DNA from: Rossellomorea aquimaris TF-12
GTDB lineage: Bacteria; Bacillota; Bacilli; Bacillales; Bacillaceae_B
Direction: 5' to 3'
Length of the DNA: 64,000 nt
Assembly (NCBI RefSeq): GCF_001648555.1
Contig: NZ_LQXM01000025.1
Coordinates: 227,221-291,220, forward strand
Below the pieces are notes generated by a model. The model was not told where the DNA came from. It made no database searches and was given only the letters and a program-made list of their open reading frames with translations. Shown piece after piece: positions 1 through 9,571 of this stretch (within the stretch, counting starts at the first letter, position 1; every line of letters begins with the position of its first letter). The translations under genes and the position numbers were made by a program.

Positions 1-67
1 GAGTCTTGCCTTGCTTCTGACTCTCAGATTGAATTTTCTTGAATTTGTTATCATTTTGATTTGGCAT
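1..67 (-). CDS. N-terminus of a small hydrophilic protein, cut by the window edge
   Basis: An ATG at 67 on the minus strand is preceded by a strong AGGAGGTGAG ribosome binding site (71-80). It opens a frame with no stop before the window edge. The 22 visible residues are very polar (rich in Asn, Gln, Lys and Ser, beginning MPNQNDNKFKK). Small spore or stress proteins of Bacillaceae often look like this, but no family can be assigned from so little sequence. The real gene may be much longer. Confidence 0.55.
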   Translation of the reverse strand, partial: MPNQNDNKFKKIQSESQKQGKT

Positions 68-221
68 TTTCTCACCTCCTTGCAACATCGTTATTATAAA
101 CAGTTACTAGTATTTTATACCCGCTATACCTGACTATGTATAAATTATTTGATAATAAAAATCCCTCATTATATACTTTCTCTAACGAGACGAACGTTTT
201 AAAAAAGATAGGAGGAGACAT

Positions 222-1130
222 ATGAGAATAGGTATTATTGGACTTGGAGATATTGCGCAAAAAGCTTACTTACCGGTTCTTTCTGAAAAAGAAGGGATTG
301 AATTGGTGCTTTGTACTAGAAACGAAGAGACACTAACTAAACTATCCAAAAAATATAGAATTGAGGAAACCGTTCATAACGTTGAGGGACTACTCTCAAA
401 GAATATCGATGCGGCATTTGTAAGTACAGCAACAGAAGCGCACTTTGATATAGCGGAGACATTGCTTAAAAATGGGATCCATACCTATATCGACAAGCCT
501 CTATCGTTAGACTTCAATGAAACTGAAAGAATAGTAAAGCTCTCAAAAGAAACTGGTAAAATCGCTATGATTGGTTTTAACAGAAGATTTATTCCAAGAG
601 TAAAAGAGCTCAAGGATTACGGAAAAGCTAGTTTGATTATTATGCAAAAGAATCGTTTTGCCTCTCCAGATTACGTAAGAAGATTTGTTGTAGAGGATTT
701 TATTCACGTTGTCGATACGCTGAGATTTTTGATGGATACGGACGTACAAGATGTAAAGGTGGAATACCTTAAAAACGGTGAAATGCTTGATCATTTAGTC
801 ATACAGCTTATAGGAGATGGCTGTACAGCCATGGGAATCATGAATAGAAATGGTGGCGTAACAGAGGAAATCATTGAATATATGACGGGACACCACAAAT
901 ATGTAGTAAATAGTCTTGTTGAAACCACACACTATCATGGTAAAGAAACGAGTATTACAAAGTTCGGTGACTGGGAGCCAACACTTTATAAACGAGGCTT
1001 TTATCAAATCGTTGATACTTTTTTAGATTGTGTTAAACAGAACAAAATGCCTGATCCATCGATTGATGATTCCCTTACGACCCATGAAATTTGTGAAAGA
1101 ATAGTAAATTATATCGAACGTGAACTGTAA
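222..1130 (+). CDS. Gfo/Idh/MocA family NAD(P)-dependent oxidoreductase
   Basis: 302 residues. The N-terminus carries a Rossmann dinucleotide-binding motif (IIGLGDIA, residues 4-11). A DKPL segment near residue 90 corresponds to the EKP motif of the Gfo/Idh/MocA family, whose lysine is catalytic. The C-terminal half has the expected alpha/beta substrate domain. Family members oxidise or reduce sugars, inositols or their derivatives; the substrate cannot be read from sequence. The ATG follows an AGGAGGAG site about 7 bases upstream. The gene stands alone, with a terminator right after its stop and no sugar transporter or kinase beside it, so no pathway is implied. Confidence 0.85.
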   Translation: MRIGIIGLGDIAQKAYLPVLSEKEGIELVLCTRNEETLTKLSKKYRIEETVHNVEGLLSKNIDAAFVSTATEAHFDIAETLLKNGIHTYIDKPLSLDFNETERIVKLSKETGKIAMIGFNRRFIPRVKELKDYGKASLIIMQKNRFASPDYVRRFVVEDFIHVVDTLRFLMDTDVQDVKVEYLKNGEMLDHLVIQLIGDGCTAMGIMNRNGGVTEEIIEYMTGHHKYVVNSLVETTHYHGKETSITKFGDWEPTLYKRGFYQIVDTFLDCVKQNKMPDPSIDDSLTTHEICERIVNYIEREL

Positions 1131-1138
1131 GTAGAGAG

Positions 1139-1166
1139 GAGTGCCGGCATATCGGCACTCTTTTTA
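1139..1166 (+). terminator. Rho-independent terminator after the oxidoreductase gene
   Basis: GAGTGCCG pairs with CGGCACTC around a GCATAT loop, followed by a run of T. It lies 9 bases after the stop of the oxidoreductase gene. Confidence 0.85.
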
Positions 1167-1194
1167 TTAAAACCCCTTAAACTATACCTACTTC

Positions 1195-1344
1195 TTACTC
1201 ATCATCGATTTCTCCATCACCAAGCTCATCTTCTTCTTCAACGTCTTCTACCTGCTCTCCTTCTTCAGGTTTTTCATCATTTCCGCATCCCCCAAATAAG
1301 AACAAAGAAAAGGTAAATAAAAACAGCATAAAGAACTTTTTCAT
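1195..1344 (-). CDS. Small acidic lipoprotein (49 aa)
   Basis: 49 residues. The start is MKKFF, followed by about 14 hydrophobic residues and a lipobox (LFGGC, Cys at residue 20), so the mature protein would be lipid-anchored outside the membrane. The remaining 29 residues are almost entirely Glu, Asp and Gly. An AAGGAGG site sits 12 bases upstream of the ATG at 1344, which with the intact lipobox argues for a real gene. No family or function is recognised. It is convergent with the preceding oxidoreductase gene and divergent from the MFS gene that follows. Confidence 0.7.
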   Translation of the reverse strand: MKKFFMLFLFTFSLFLFGGCGNDEKPEEGEQVEDVEEEDELGDGEIDDE

Positions 1345-1551
1345 TTTGAAAAAACCTCCTTAGTTTTATTTTTTTCTAATTTTGTTGGAAATATGTAAAG
1401 TTCATTCCTATTTAAGCCTAGATTAGAGATAGCAAAATTTTTAGTAGGAATGGATTATACATACATAAGGGTTTTCCACATAAAGATGGTTTGTGGTATG
1501 ATTACTTAATTGTTTATCTATCATAAATAGAATCTAAGAAAAGAGGTACTT

Positions 1552-2745
1552 ATGAACAGCACAGAATTAACCAAGAAACATTGGTTACTCATCTTAACCC
1601 TTAGCTTATTAACATTTGTTCTTGGAACAAGCGAATTTGTGATTGTGGGGATTTTAACGGAGATTTCCTCGAATCTACATATATCAAACGCGAAAGCAGG
1701 CACACTCGTTTCTGCCTTTGCGCTGACGTTTGCCATTGCCACACCAATCGTGATGTCTGTAACGAGCCATTTTCCTAAACGAAAGTGGATGTTGTATTTA
1801 ATAGGATCCTTTATCATCCTGAATGCTTTATGTGTTATTTCGACGAACTACACTTTGCTTCTTGTCCTTAGGATGATAACTGCCATAATAACAGGCGTAC
1901 TCATCTCACTTGCCATGATTGTTGCAAGCGAAACGATGCCCGTCACAAAACGTGGCATTGCTATATCATTTGTATTCGGTGGATTTACCCTTGCTAACGT
2001 AGTTGGGGTACCCATTGGTACTGTGGTCGCACAATGGTACGGATGGAATGCCACCTTTATGCTGACGACTTTCTTGGGGGTATTGGCTTTCTTGTCCTGC
2101 TACTTTATCCTTCCTAGTAAGCTTAGCCAAGTACGTAGTTCAATACGAGATCAGTTTTCATTATTAACCCATCCTAGAATTCTAATTGCTTTCTTCATTC
2201 CTGCACTTGGATTTGGTGCAACGTATGCGGTATTCACCTTTCTGGTTCCAATGTTGGAAGGGATGGGAGCACCTAATAATTCCATTAGCTTAATCCTGTT
2301 TGGGTATGGATTTATTTCCATCTTCAGCAACATCCTTGCAGGTAAAATCGCTAACGAAAACGCCATGGGTCGACTACGATTTGTTTTTCTTGTACAAGCC
2401 CTTGTACTGGTCAGTTTATTTTGGACGACAAATGACTTTATATTAGGACTGGTAAATATAAGTTTAATGTCATTAATGGCTATACTCCTGACTACATCTA
2501 CCCAGTTGTATTTAATCGACCTTGCTGGAATTTATCAGCCTAAAGCAACAGGACTCGCCGCTTCACTAATGCCGGTGGCCAGCAATGTAGGGATCGCATT
2601 TGGTTCTGCAATAGGGGGATTTGTATACGGTCAAGCAGGTTTAATGAATGTTACATGGGCCGGAGGGGTTTTGGCAGTCTGCGCCAGTCTGCTCACTTTC
2701 ATTAGTCATTTTCTTGATCAAAAGCAAAAGAGATCGGCCATTTAA
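1552..2745 (+). CDS. MFS transporter, AraJ/DHA1-type drug or sugar efflux
   Basis: 397 residues with twelve predicted membrane segments. The N-terminus (LGTSEFVIVGILTEIS) is typical of the AraJ/YdhP branch of the DHA1 drug:H+ antiporters, whose members export drugs, arabinose-like sugars or nucleosides; the substrate here is unknown. The ATG lies after an AAGAGGT site. The gene is monocistronic and ends in a strong hairpin shared with the convergent mqo gene. No regulator gene is adjacent. Confidence 0.85.
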   Translation: MNSTELTKKHWLLILTLSLLTFVLGTSEFVIVGILTEISSNLHISNAKAGTLVSAFALTFAIATPIVMSVTSHFPKRKWMLYLIGSFIILNALCVISTNYTLLLVLRMITAIITGVLISLAMIVASETMPVTKRGIAISFVFGGFTLANVVGVPIGTVVAQWYGWNATFMLTTFLGVLAFLSCYFILPSKLSQVRSSIRDQFSLLTHPRILIAFFIPALGFGATYAVFTFLVPMLEGMGAPNNSISLILFGYGFISIFSNILAGKIANENAMGRLRFVFLVQALVLVSLFWTTNDFILGLVNISLMSLMAILLTTSTQLYLIDLAGIYQPKATGLAASLMPVASNVGIAFGSAIGGFVYGQAGLMNVTWAGGVLAVCASLLTFISHFLDQKQKRSAI

Positions 2746-2751
2746 GTTAAT

Positions 2752-2798
2752 ATGAAAAAAGAACCTTTAATCCATATGCGGATTAAAGGTTCTTTTTT
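2752..2798. terminator. Bidirectional terminator between the MFS gene and mqo
   Basis: A 13-bp stem (GAACCTTTAATCC, 2761-2773, with GGATTAAAGGTTC) around ATATGC is flanked by A-run on the left and T-run on the right. It can therefore stop transcription from both convergent genes. Confidence 0.9.
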
Positions 2799-2813
2799 AT
2801 TGGAAAGAATGCA

Positions 2814-4319
2814 TTAACTATATGCCAACTCTTGCTCTTTATCACTTAAGCCAAGTGTCTTAGCAGTTGATGATTGAATTTCATGAATAAGCTCTGGATT
2901 TTCCATTAAAGACAAACCATAAGAAGGAATCATTTCCTTCAGTTTTGGTTCCCACTCCTTCATATGCTGAGGGAAGCATTTATCTAATACCTCTAGCATA
3001 ACGTGAACGGCCGTGGAAGCACCTGGAGAAGCGCCTAGCAGTGCAGCGACTGAGCCATCTGCAGCGCTCACCACTTCTGTACCAAATTGAAGAGTTCCTT
3101 TCCCTGCATCTGTATCTTTAATCACTTGCACACGTTGACCCGCTACAACAATATCCCAATCATCGCTATTGGCGTTCGGGATAAACTCTCTTAATTCTTC
3201 CATACGCTTTTCATTCGATAGCAGTACTTGTTGAATCAGATATTTTGTCAATCCCATCTCCTTCAGGCCTGCAGCGAGCATCGTGAAAAGATTATTTGGT
3301 TTGACAGAACCGATTAAATCTAAATTCGAACCCGTTTTTAAGAACTTCGGTGAGAAGCCGGCAAATGGGCCAAACAGTAACGATTTTTTGTTATCGATAA
3401 ACCGTGTATCAAGGTGCGGTACCGACATTGGAGGCGCACCAACCTTGGCTTTCCCATACACTTTGGCGTGATGCTGGGCTACCACTTCTGGATTGTTACA
3501 TACCATGAATAGTCCGCTTACAGGGAATCCTCCAATTTGTTTGGATTCAGGAATTCCGGTTTTTTGCAGTAATGGCAGACTTCCGCCGCCACCACCGATA
3601 AAGACGAATTTCGCCGTATGATATTCGATTCTGCCGTTTTCTATATTATGCACTTTTACTTCCCATGAGCCATCAGAAGTACGTTTAATATCCTCTACAC
3701 TATGCTTGTAGTTAATCTCAACGTTTTCACTCTTTAAATGGTCAAACAACTTCCGAGTTAACGCACCGAAGTTGACATCGGTTCCAGAGTCAATTTTGGT
3801 CGCTGCTATCGGTTCATTCGAAGTACGACCTTCCATAATCAGTGGAATCCATTCCTTCAGCTTTTCAGGATTATCTGAGAATTCCATGCCTTGAAACAAG
3901 GGATTGTCTGACAGCGCTTCCAAACGATTTTTTAAAAAAGCTACATTTTCTGTCCCTTGTACTAAGCTCATATGAGGGATAGGCATGATAAAGTCCTTCG
4001 GATTGCCAATCAGATTTCGGTTTACAAGATAAGACCAAAACTGTCTTGAAAGCTGAAACTGTTCATTAATTTTTATCGCTTTGCTAATGTCGATGGATCC
4101 GTCCGATTTTTCGGATGTATAGTTAAGCTCGCACAGTGCAGAATGACCCGTCCCAGCATTATTCCATTCGTTCGAGCTTTCTTCTCCTGCATTTGCGAGT
4201 TTCTCAAACACTTTGATTTCCCATTCGGGTGCTAACTCTTTCAGCAAAGATCCCAAAGTCGCGCTCATGACTCCGGCACCAATTAAGATAACGTCTGTTT
4301 TTGTCTGTGAATTACTCAT
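2814..4319 (-). CDS. mqo: Malate:quinone oxidoreductase
   Basis: 501 residues, the usual length for membrane-associated malate:quinone oxidoreductase. This FAD enzyme oxidises malate to oxaloacetate and passes electrons to the quinone pool, as an alternative to soluble malate dehydrogenase. Visible hallmarks are the N-terminal FAD motif ([14 protein letters not shown], residues 10-23), the [16 protein letters not shown] segment near residues 52-67, and a late [15 protein letters not shown] stretch. The start at 4319 is the only one that keeps the dinucleotide fold. It is monocistronic, with an AT-rich promoter region upstream. Confidence 0.95.
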   Translation of the reverse strand: MSNSQTKTDVILIGAGVMSATLGSLLKELAPEWEIKVFEKLANAGEESSNEWNNAGTGHSALCELNYTSEKSDGSIDISKAIKINEQFQLSRQFWSYLVNRNLIGNPKDFIMPIPHMSLVQGTENVAFLKNRLEALSDNPLFQGMEFSDNPEKLKEWIPLIMEGRTSNEPIAATKIDSGTDVNFGALTRKLFDHLKSENVEINYKHSVEDIKRTSDGSWEVKVHNIENGRIEYHTAKFVFIGGGGGSLPLLQKTGIPESKQIGGFPVSGLFMVCNNPEVVAQHHAKVYGKAKVGAPPMSVPHLDTRFIDNKKSLLFGPFAGFSPKFLKTGSNLDLIGSVKPNNLFTMLAAGLKEMGLTKYLIQQVLLSNEKRMEELREFIPNANSDDWDIVVAGQRVQVIKDTDAGKGTLQFGTEVVSAADGSVAALLGASPGASTAVHVMLEVLDKCFPQHMKEWEPKLKEMIPSYGLSLMENPELIHEIQSSTAKTLGLSDKEQELAYS

Positions 4320-4660
4320 TATAACCTTCCTTATCCCTTATATTTGCAGGTGCTCCTGCTCAGGTGTCACAAAAAGCCAGGCGCGACCTAGGAATACACC
4401 TTTTCTGTCTTAATTATAACTATATCATAGTCTATTATAATTATTTATAGATTAAGAAAACTACTATTATCTGATAATTATAAACTATTTTGAGCTAGGA
4501 AAAAAGGAAAAGTCCTTTCACTGGCAATAGAAATACGCCCTAATTTTTGATTTACTATATATTTCGTGTCTTCTATCAAATTTTCAAAAATCAGGTTTCT
4601 AGTCCACACCCTTTATAAAATTCATGAGTACTTTATAAGGACAAGGAGATGACGAATACT
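4320..4660. other. Intergenic region between mqo and the PP-loop gene, no gene seen
   Basis: 341 bases between divergent genes. It is strongly AT-rich at 4420-4500, where the mqo promoter is expected on the minus strand, and has no credible coding frame. I see no riboswitch-like structure or operator that I can name. Confidence 0.5.
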
Positions 4661-5932
4661 ATGAACAAAGAGTACTTGTCCGAAATGATTACTAAAAGGA
4701 TTAACAAGTATTTTGAAATAAAGAGAGAACACATTCGAAAGAATAGATGGATTAAAATCAAAAAGGTTAAACTATTAAATGATACTACCGTTGTATGTGA
4801 GTTTGAATCTTCTGATACTATTGAGGATGTCATTCTGGAAGATTTTTTTGCTGAGTATGATCGAGATATCACACATGTCCCCAAAAGCATTCTTGTAATC
4901 CCCGCCTTATCAAACCTTTGCACCATTGCATGGGTGTTAAGGGCTAACATATTGTTGGATGAACTCGATCTGGATTTTTATCAATCCTTAAATACGATAA
5001 AAAAATCCTTTCAATCACTTTATCCTACTATTAAATTTGAAGGGGATATCTTCCCAAATAAACTAGTAAGGAATCGAGAATATACAAAGAATAAGAGTTT
5101 AGTATTATTTAGTGGAGGAATTGATTCAACAGCCACATTTGTAAGAAACCGTTCTGAACAACCTTTATTGCTAACTGGATGGGGGCCGGATATTAACTTA
5201 AAAAAAGAAACAACCTGGGATCATGTAAAAGAAAGAATGATATTCTTTAGTGAGAAGCATCAATTGGAATACAGCTTTGTAAAATCCAATATGAGTGTGT
5301 TTTTTCGCCGCTTACCCCTTACCAAAAAGATTAACCGAACGAGTAAAACCATGCTTTACTGGTATCCCCATATTCAACATGGGATTGCACTATTAGGTCT
5401 AACTGCTCCACTAACGTATGCAAACGGAATAGAAAAAGTCTATATAGCCTCTAGTAATTCTGCAGAATTTCCCCTTCCATACGGGTCACACCCAACGATT
5501 GAAAATAATACCCAATGGGGTGAAACGACTTGCATTTATGATGGATACGAATACAACAGGCAAGAAAAAATCATGATTATAAAAGATTTCATTGATATGG
5601 TGGACCCAGACTTACAAATAAGAGTCTGCTTTATTTCACCAACCGGCGAAAACTGCAGCAAATGCTCTAAATGTAAGGACACTATTACAGGAATCGTGTT
5701 GGAAGGACTAAACCCTAATAAGCACGGGTTTAGTATGGACGAGCAAATATTTGACTCTATAAGAAACAACTTTGAAAGTGGTCGTCGAAAACTTACATCG
5801 GGAATGTACTATCGGTGGATCGATATACAAAGAAGAGCAAAAACTCATTTAGAACAGGTACCAGAAGAATACAAAGGTTTTTTTGAATGGCTTGTAGAAG
5901 TTGATTTGGAGGATTTTAGAAGTGGAAATTGA
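4661..5932 (+). CDS. QueC-like PP-loop ATPase/ligase with N-terminal extension
   Basis: 423 residues from this start. Residues 151-156 are SGGIDS, the ATP-pyrophosphate loop of the QueC/ThiI/GuaA group of adenylating enzymes. Downstream, Cys323-x8-Cys332-x2-Cys335-x2-Cys338 has the spacing of the zinc site of QueC (preQ0 synthase). QueC itself is only about 220 residues; here about 145 residues of unrecognised sequence precede the PP-loop. The gene is solitary: no queD, queE or queF is nearby, so queuosine synthesis is not implied. Stand-alone QueC-like proteins also occur in anti-phage systems (QatC), but the partner genes are absent here. ATG at 4661 lies 12 bases after AAGGAG; ATG at 4649 is a possible alternative with a weaker site. 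Confidence 0.7.
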   Translation: MNKEYLSEMITKRINKYFEIKREHIRKNRWIKIKKVKLLNDTTVVCEFESSDTIEDVILEDFFAEYDRDITHVPKSILVIPALSNLCTIAWVLRANILLDELDLDFYQSLNTIKKSFQSLYPTIKFEGDIFPNKLVRNREYTKNKSLVLFSGGIDSTATFVRNRSEQPLLLTGWGPDINLKKETTWDHVKERMIFFSEKHQLEYSFVKSNMSVFFRRLPLTKKINRTSKTMLYWYPHIQHGIALLGLTAPLTYANGIEKVYIASSNSAEFPLPYGSHPTIENNTQWGETTCIYDGYEYNRQEKIMIIKDFIDMVDPDLQIRVCFISPTGENCSKCSKCKDTITGIVLEGLNPNKHGFSMDEQIFDSIRNNFESGRRKLTSGMYYRWIDIQRRAKTHLEQVPEEYKGFFEWLVEVDLEDFRSGN

Positions 5933-5952
5933 GAAGATTATAGGACGATGGA

Positions 5953-5996
5953 AGAATACCAGGAAGGATGATCTTTGACCTGGTATTCTTTTTAAT
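5953..5996 (+). terminator. Terminator after the PP-loop gene
   Basis: AGAATACCAGG pairs with CCTGGTATTCT, followed by TTTTTAA. It also lies just beyond the end of the convergent MFS gene. Confidence 0.8.
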
Positions 5997-5999
5997 GGT

Positions 6000-7235
6000 T
6001 TAATTGTTTACTTTTAGAGTTTCATTCATACGTGTACTAGATAATACGCCTGCAAGAAAAGGTAATAAGGCAACTAGTCCAATTGCCCATGTTACCCCCA
6101 TTGCATCTGCTATAATACCTGCAATTAGAGCACCAAATGCGTAGCCACTATCTCTCCAAAATCTATATACTCCCATAGAGGATGCGCGCCAATTAGGTGC
6201 AGCAACATCACCGATAGCAGCTTGTAATGTTGGATAGACCATGGCAGTTCCTAAACCTAATAGAATTGCTCCAGTAACCCATAAGTAAAAATGATTAACT
6301 ATTAGAATGAACCAAAGTGCAAGTGCTTGTGTCCACATTCCGTAGGTGATTAATTTCTTTCTACCAATCTTATCACTTAGGACCCCTGTAAATAATTGAA
6401 ACAATCCCCATGCAGCAGGATACAGCGCCACTATTGCACCTATTTCGCTAACACTTAACCCTACAGTAGTAAAATAGATGGGAAAAAGCCCCCATGCCAT
6501 TCCATCTTTTAAATTGGTAGATAGTCCTGAGAAACTGATGATGGAGAGATTTTTATTTTTCCATGTTGTGAAATGAAAGACCTCCATCGAGGATAAGCCT
6601 TTTTCACTTTTTATACTTGTTGAATCTCTTTGAATTTGAATTTTAAGATGATGCCCTGTATCTTTTACGATCAACGTTAATACGATTCCAACAATGACAA
6701 TACCAATACCTATATAAAATGGTTCCGGTCTTAATGAATAAGACGAAGCTACATACCCTGATACTGCTGCTAATATTGCCACACCAGAATACCCTGCAAA
6801 TTCATTTAATCCTACCGCTGTTCCTCTTTGATTTGCCTTAGAGATATCTATTTTCATATTGACAGTCATAGACCACGTTAATCCCTGATTAATCCCTAAA
6901 AGAATATTGGCAAAAACGATAATCCACCATGCCTGTGCAAATATAATCAATATAGGAACAAATAAACCTATGATCCAACCTATTAACAGCACTTTTTTTC
7001 GACCAAATCTATCGGCTATCTGTCCTGCAAAATAATTTACAATCGCTTTAGAAAAACCAAAACTAATAATAAATGATAGTGCAGCACTAGTTGAAGCTAA
7101 TCCAAACTGCTCTTCACCTAATATCGGCAGAACGGTTCGTTCGATTCCTACCATCGAACCGACAAATAGGTTCGTTACTACGAGCAAAAGAAACTGAAAT
7201 AGATTCTCTCTTATTCCAATCTTAGGTTGCTCCAT
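6000..7235 (-). CDS. MFS transporter, 12 membrane segments
   Basis: 411 residues from the ATG at 7235, which follows GGAGGTG at an ideal distance. An in-frame upstream extension to 7295 has no comparable site. The protein has the major facilitator pattern with the loop motif GQIADRFGRKK (between segments 2 and 3) and its second-half repeat GVLSDKIGRKK, and a central hydrophilic loop near residues 190-220. Substrate unknown; the closest general class is drug or small-metabolite efflux. It is divergent from the VOC protein gene. The first 20 residues of the longer reading (MVKQRVEIV...) look non-coding. Confidence 0.85.
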   Translation of the reverse strand: MEQPKIGIRENLFQFLLLVVTNLFVGSMVGIERTVLPILGEEQFGLASTSAALSFIISFGFSKAIVNYFAGQIADRFGRKKVLLIGWIIGLFVPILIIFAQAWWIIVFANILLGINQGLTWSMTVNMKIDISKANQRGTAVGLNEFAGYSGVAILAAVSGYVASSYSLRPEPFYIGIGIVIVGIVLTLIVKDTGHHLKIQIQRDSTSIKSEKGLSSMEVFHFTTWKNKNLSIISFSGLSTNLKDGMAWGLFPIYFTTVGLSVSEIGAIVALYPAAWGLFQLFTGVLSDKIGRKKLITYGMWTQALALWFILIVNHFYLWVTGAILLGLGTAMVYPTLQAAIGDVAAPNWRASSMGVYRFWRDSGYAFGALIAGIIADAMGVTWAIGLVALLPFLAGVLSSTRMNETLKVNN

Positions 7236-7470
7236 TCTATTCACCTCCACAATCCACTCAACCATTATGACTATTTCTACTCTTTGTTTTACCACTATTC
7301 GTAGTAAGGTTCAACAAAGTACACCTTAAAAAGAAATTTTTTCCATTAGTGTGTATAATTAAAATATATACTACATTTTTGTGCGGACGGTATCATGAAT
7401 GAGAATGCTTCCGCTAACTTACTAAACTAGTGAATACTAAAGAAATTGGTTTATTGAAGGGAGAAATAAA

Positions 7471-7848
7471 ATGGACACTACATTGCTTCAGAAAATCGGA
7501 CAAATCGGCGTACCTGTTAAAGACTTGAATAGAGCACTAGATTTTTATCAAGAGAAACTAAGTCTCTCTCTTTTATTTAACACGGACAGCATGGCATTCT
7601 TTGAAAGTAACGGGGTGAGACTTATGTTAACACTCCCGGAAAAAGAGGAGTTTTCTCACTCTAGCTCAGTGATTTATTTTCAAGTAGACAATATTAAAGA
7701 TGCCTATCATACCTTATTAGAAAAAGAAGTAACCTTTATGGATGAACCGCATGTTGTTGCCAAGATGGAACAATCAGAAACCTGGATGACCTTTTTTAAA
7801 GACACAGAGGGTAATACTCATGCGCTAATGAGCGAAGTACACGTTTAA
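7471..7848 (+). CDS. VOC (glyoxalase/bleomycin resistance) family protein
   Basis: 125 residues forming one vicinal-oxygen-chelate module: QIGVPVKDLNRALDFYQEKL at the start, a central MAFFESNGVRLML strand, and FFKDTEGNTHALMSEV at the end. The family includes metal-dependent lyases, dioxygenases and drug-binding proteins. The usual N-terminal metal His is a Gln here (QIGVPV), so metal chemistry is uncertain and a binding role is possible. It has a GGGAG site before the ATG, its own terminator, and a divergent MFS neighbour that might share its promoter region. Confidence 0.8.
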   Translation: MDTTLLQKIGQIGVPVKDLNRALDFYQEKLSLSLLFNTDSMAFFESNGVRLMLTLPEKEEFSHSSSVIYFQVDNIKDAYHTLLEKEVTFMDEPHVVAKMEQSETWMTFFKDTEGNTHALMSEVHV

Positions 7849-7860
7849 TAAAATCAACAG

Positions 7861-7892
7861 GAGGTCGTCCATATACGGACGACCTCTTTCTC
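7861..7892 (+). terminator. Terminator after the VOC gene
   Basis: A perfect 10-bp stem, GAGGTCGTCC with GGACGACCTC, around ATATAC, followed by a T-rich tail. Confidence 0.85.
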
Positions 7893-8027
7893 TTAAATTC
7901 TTCTCAAAGGTCCCTATTATTTGTAATCATATGTTAAATAAAGGACGAAATGACCACTCTATCAGCCTACCCCTTTCTATTTTTTTCACATAAAATAATA
8001 CAACCCATAAAGAAAGGAGTATGTCAT

Positions 8028-9554
8028 TTGATATTCAAGATAATAAGAGGGTATTTGTCAGCGTTAAAACGACGACTAAAGGCCTTTATCATTCGAGTCA
8101 AAGCAGCGTTATTCTACAAAACACTTCCGGTCCAGAGCCACCCCAATAACGGAGACGAGAAAAGATATTCGGATAAAATAGCTAATTTTTCAAAAGGCTT
8201 ACCTCATAATAAACTAGGTGAGGTAGATGTTGATGCTTATCACAAGTATATTCAGATATTGAAGTCTGGCGATCCCGATGATTTTGAAAACCTTCCACTT
8301 GCCGGTGAAAGGAAGCTGGTTAATCCTCAAGCTGCTTATGCATTTGAAATGGCTGGACCAGACAGTCACCAATTGGTTCTACCACCAGCTCCGTCCTTCA
8401 ATAGTTCAGAAATTGCTGCTGAAATGGTCGAACTATACTGGCAAGCACTTACACGAGATGTTCCGTTCAACAACTATGACTCAAACCCCTTAACGATTGC
8501 AGCCGCCAAAGAGCTTTCTAGGTTATCAGATTTTCAAGGTCCTAAAGTTGAAGGTAAAGTCACCACGAAAACACTATTCCGAGACAACCTTCCAGGAGCG
8601 TTGACTGGCCCCTATATTTCACAATTTCTTTGGAAAGACATCCCTTATGTATCCTCAAAGATTACCCAACGCTATCGCACAACGAAAGCAAAGGAAGACT
8701 ATTTAACCGACTACGATGATTGGCTTGCCGTTCAGAATGGCTTCATACCACCTGGACCTAATTATGATCCTACCCTCCGGTATATTCGAAATGGACGAGA
8801 TATGGCTGAATTCGTTCACAACGATTTATCCATTGAAAGTGGATTAAACGCTTGTTTGATCCTCCATAGTTATGGGAGTGTTGCACTGGATAAGAATAAC
8901 CCTTATCTCCACTCTGACACACAAGTAGGATTTTCTACATTCGGAATTCCCCATATATTGAATTTTGTAACCAAAGTAGCCCGCCCTGGTTTAGAAATGG
9001 CCTGGTTTCAAAAATGGCTTGTCCACCGACGCCTTCGCCCTGAAGAATTCGGCGGACGTATCCACAACAAACTGACAAGAAAAGCTGATTATCCTATTCA
9101 TCGTGATGTACTATGTTCAAAAGCATTAAAAAAAACCTATAAAAAATACGGCTCCTATCTATTGCCTCAAGCCTACCCTGAAGGCTGTCCTACCCATCCA
9201 TCCTACCCCGCCGGCCACTCAACATTTGTCGGAGCCACAGTGACCATTTTGAAGGCATTCTACGACGAAACTTTCGTGATTCCTGATCCGGTGGTAGCAA
9301 CAAGTAACGGCTGTTCCTTAGTACCCTATGAGGGTCCACCTCTCACTGTTGGTGGCGAATTGAATAAGCTGGCGTATAATATTGCGATTGGACGGGATGC
9401 AGCCGGTGTTCACTATCGTGCTAGTGGTATCCGTGGCTTGGAACTTGGGGAAAAAGTAGCCATTGGCATCCTACGCGATTATAAGGACACGTATAATGAA
9501 AATTTCAAGGGATTTACTTTAACAAAATTCGATGGTACTACGATCACAATTTAA
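8028..9554 (+). CDS. Vanadium-dependent haloperoxidase homologue (PAP2 superfamily)
   Basis: 508 residues from a TTG at 8028 that sits 8 bases after AAAGGAG. An ATG at 7950 (26 residues longer) has only a cramped AAGGA. Numbered from the TTG, Lys329-x7-Arg337 (KWLVHRRLRPEE), PSYPAGH at 391-397 and GRDAAGVHYR (Arg456, His462) match the oxyanion pocket and catalytic His of vanadium haloperoxidases, with the spacing of the algal bromoperoxidases. These enzymes use peroxide to oxidise halides; relatives are acid phosphatases. The oxyanion-binding Ser of the SGH motif is Ala395. No clear signal peptide is present, although the N-terminus is basic and amphipathic. It is monocistronic. Confidence 0.8.
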   Translation: MIFKIIRGYLSALKRRLKAFIIRVKAALFYKTLPVQSHPNNGDEKRYSDKIANFSKGLPHNKLGEVDVDAYHKYIQILKSGDPDDFENLPLAGERKLVNPQAAYAFEMAGPDSHQLVLPPAPSFNSSEIAAEMVELYWQALTRDVPFNNYDSNPLTIAAAKELSRLSDFQGPKVEGKVTTKTLFRDNLPGALTGPYISQFLWKDIPYVSSKITQRYRTTKAKEDYLTDYDDWLAVQNGFIPPGPNYDPTLRYIRNGRDMAEFVHNDLSIESGLNACLILHSYGSVALDKNNPYLHSDTQVGFSTFGIPHILNFVTKVARPGLEMAWFQKWLVHRRLRPEEFGGRIHNKLTRKADYPIHRDVLCSKALKKTYKKYGSYLLPQAYPEGCPTHPSYPAGHSTFVGATVTILKAFYDETFVIPDPVVATSNGCSLVPYEGPPLTVGGELNKLAYNIAIGRDAAGVHYRASGIRGLELGEKVAIGILRDYKDTYNENFKGFTLTKFDGTTITI

Positions 9555-9571
9555 TAGGTTGCAATAAATAG

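Noticed and set aside
4320..4420. Possible remnant gene or riboswitch upstream of mqo (GTGTCACAAAAAGCCAGGCG)
   Set aside because: Short GC-richer stretch with no pairing pattern or coding frame that I can support.
7330..7370. Imperfect palindrome TAGTGTGTATAA...TATATACTA between the divergent MFS and VOC genes
   Set aside because: Too imperfect in AT-rich DNA to call an operator; it could equally be a promoter -10 region.
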